From an uncultured Odoribacter sp. (GTDB lineage: Bacteria; Bacteroidota; Bacteroidia; Bacteroidales; Marinifilaceae), in NCBI GenBank assembly GCA_934725835.1, contig CAKVCR010000180.1, positions 1-6,049 of the forward strand: a DNA stretch of 6,049 nucleotides, read 5' to 3'. The notes beneath the pieces were generated by a model that was not told the DNA's origin, made no database searches, and worked only from the letters and a program-made list of their open reading frames with translations. Shown piece by piece: positions 5,833 to 6,049 of this stretch; the stretch's first letter is position 1, and each line of letters begins with the position of its first letter. A program made the translations under genes and the position numbers.

Positions 5833-6049
5833 ATGGCAATAGGAAAATCAGTATTATTGGATGGTTTGCGTGGCAAAATAGGAAACGTGATATTTTATCG
5901 TGTTGGAGAAGAAGTGCGTATACGTTCGAGAAACAGTCGTTACAGGGATGCCAAGACCCCGGAACAACAGGCTCAGCGTTCCCGTGTAAAAGGGGTTGCC
6001 GCTTTATATAATGGGCTCTCATCCCAGCTGCTGGTCTATTGGAAAGAAC
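5833..6049 (+). CDS. Small basic protein of unknown function, N-terminal part, runs off the window
   Basis: The frame from the ATG at 5833 stays open for 72 codons to the window edge. An in-frame TAA at 5821 and no other ATG between fix this start. The protein begins MAIGKSVLLDGLRGKIGNVI, then FYRVGEEVRIRSR, then DAKTPEQQAQRSRVKGVAALY. This pattern, a G-L-R-G-K-I-G-N turn, two likely beta strands with alternating Arg, and a TPxQQAQR helix start, resembles uncharacterised Bacteroidetes proteins of the DUF6266 kind, recalled from memory and not checked. It is rich in Arg and Lys (about 15 of 72), has no signal peptide or membrane segment, and so is probably cytoplasmic; nucleic-acid binding is only a guess. 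It has its own promoter-like box and follows a terminator, so it does not belong to the yitT unit. The coding call is strong; the function is unknown. Confidence 0.8.
   Translation, partial: MAIGKSVLLDGLRGKIGNVIFYRVGEEVRIRSRNSRYRDAKTPEQQAQRSRVKGVAALYNGLSSQLLVYWKE

Noticed and set aside
5831..6022. 63-residue open frame on the minus strand at the right edge
   Set aside because: The plus-strand frame here has a fixed start, a promoter-like box and recognisable motifs; the antisense frame has none.

Overview
The window looks like chromosomal DNA of a gut-type Bacteroidales bacterium (Bacteroides or a close relative). This rests on four things seen in the sequence. The base composition is moderately AT-rich. 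Start codons lack clear Shine-Dalgarno sequences and sit behind AT-rich leaders. Several sites match the Bacteroides -7 promoter box TAnnTTTG. The gene set also fits: GH92 and GH2 mannosidases, and a YitT protein with a DUF2179 tail. The species cannot be named from the sequence.

Layout, left to right. (1) Positions 1-2734, minus strand: a two-gene mannoside-degrading unit. It starts with a complete exported GH2 beta-mannosidase (170-2734). Ten bases later comes a GH92 alpha-mannosidase lipoprotein, of which only the first 53 codons are in the window (1-159). A probable promoter for the pair lies at 2755-2786. (2) Positions 2788-4415, minus strand: a TetR-family regulator (3822-4415), followed after 14 bases by a FabH-like ketoacyl synthase III (2857-3807), ending in a hairpin terminator at 2788-2821. 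(3) Positions 4416-4614: a 199-base divergent control region with promoter-like boxes pointing both ways and two inverted repeats that share a ten-base word, which are candidate binding sites for the TetR protein. (4) Positions 4615-5586, plus strand: a YitT-family membrane protein with its own strong terminator (5608-5640). (5) Positions 5641-6049: about 190 bases of non-coding DNA with a nested inverted repeat and a promoter-like box, then the 5' part of a small basic protein of unknown function that runs off the right edge.

How the parts may work together. The two mannosidases plausibly act in sequence on mannose-containing glycans, such as N-glycan or mannan fragments: GH92 removes alpha-mannose at the surface or periplasm, and GH2 removes the beta-linked mannose. 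The TetR and FabH-like genes form one transcription unit, so the regulator probably controls a dedicated acyl-condensing enzyme. The shared palindromic sites suggest it may also control the divergent yitT-like gene. That link is an inference. No transposons, CRISPR arrays, tRNA or rRNA genes were seen. No clear novel multi-gene system was recognised. The most interesting points are the TetR/FabH/YitT control region, the altered loop in the FabH paralog, and the unknown gene at the right edge.
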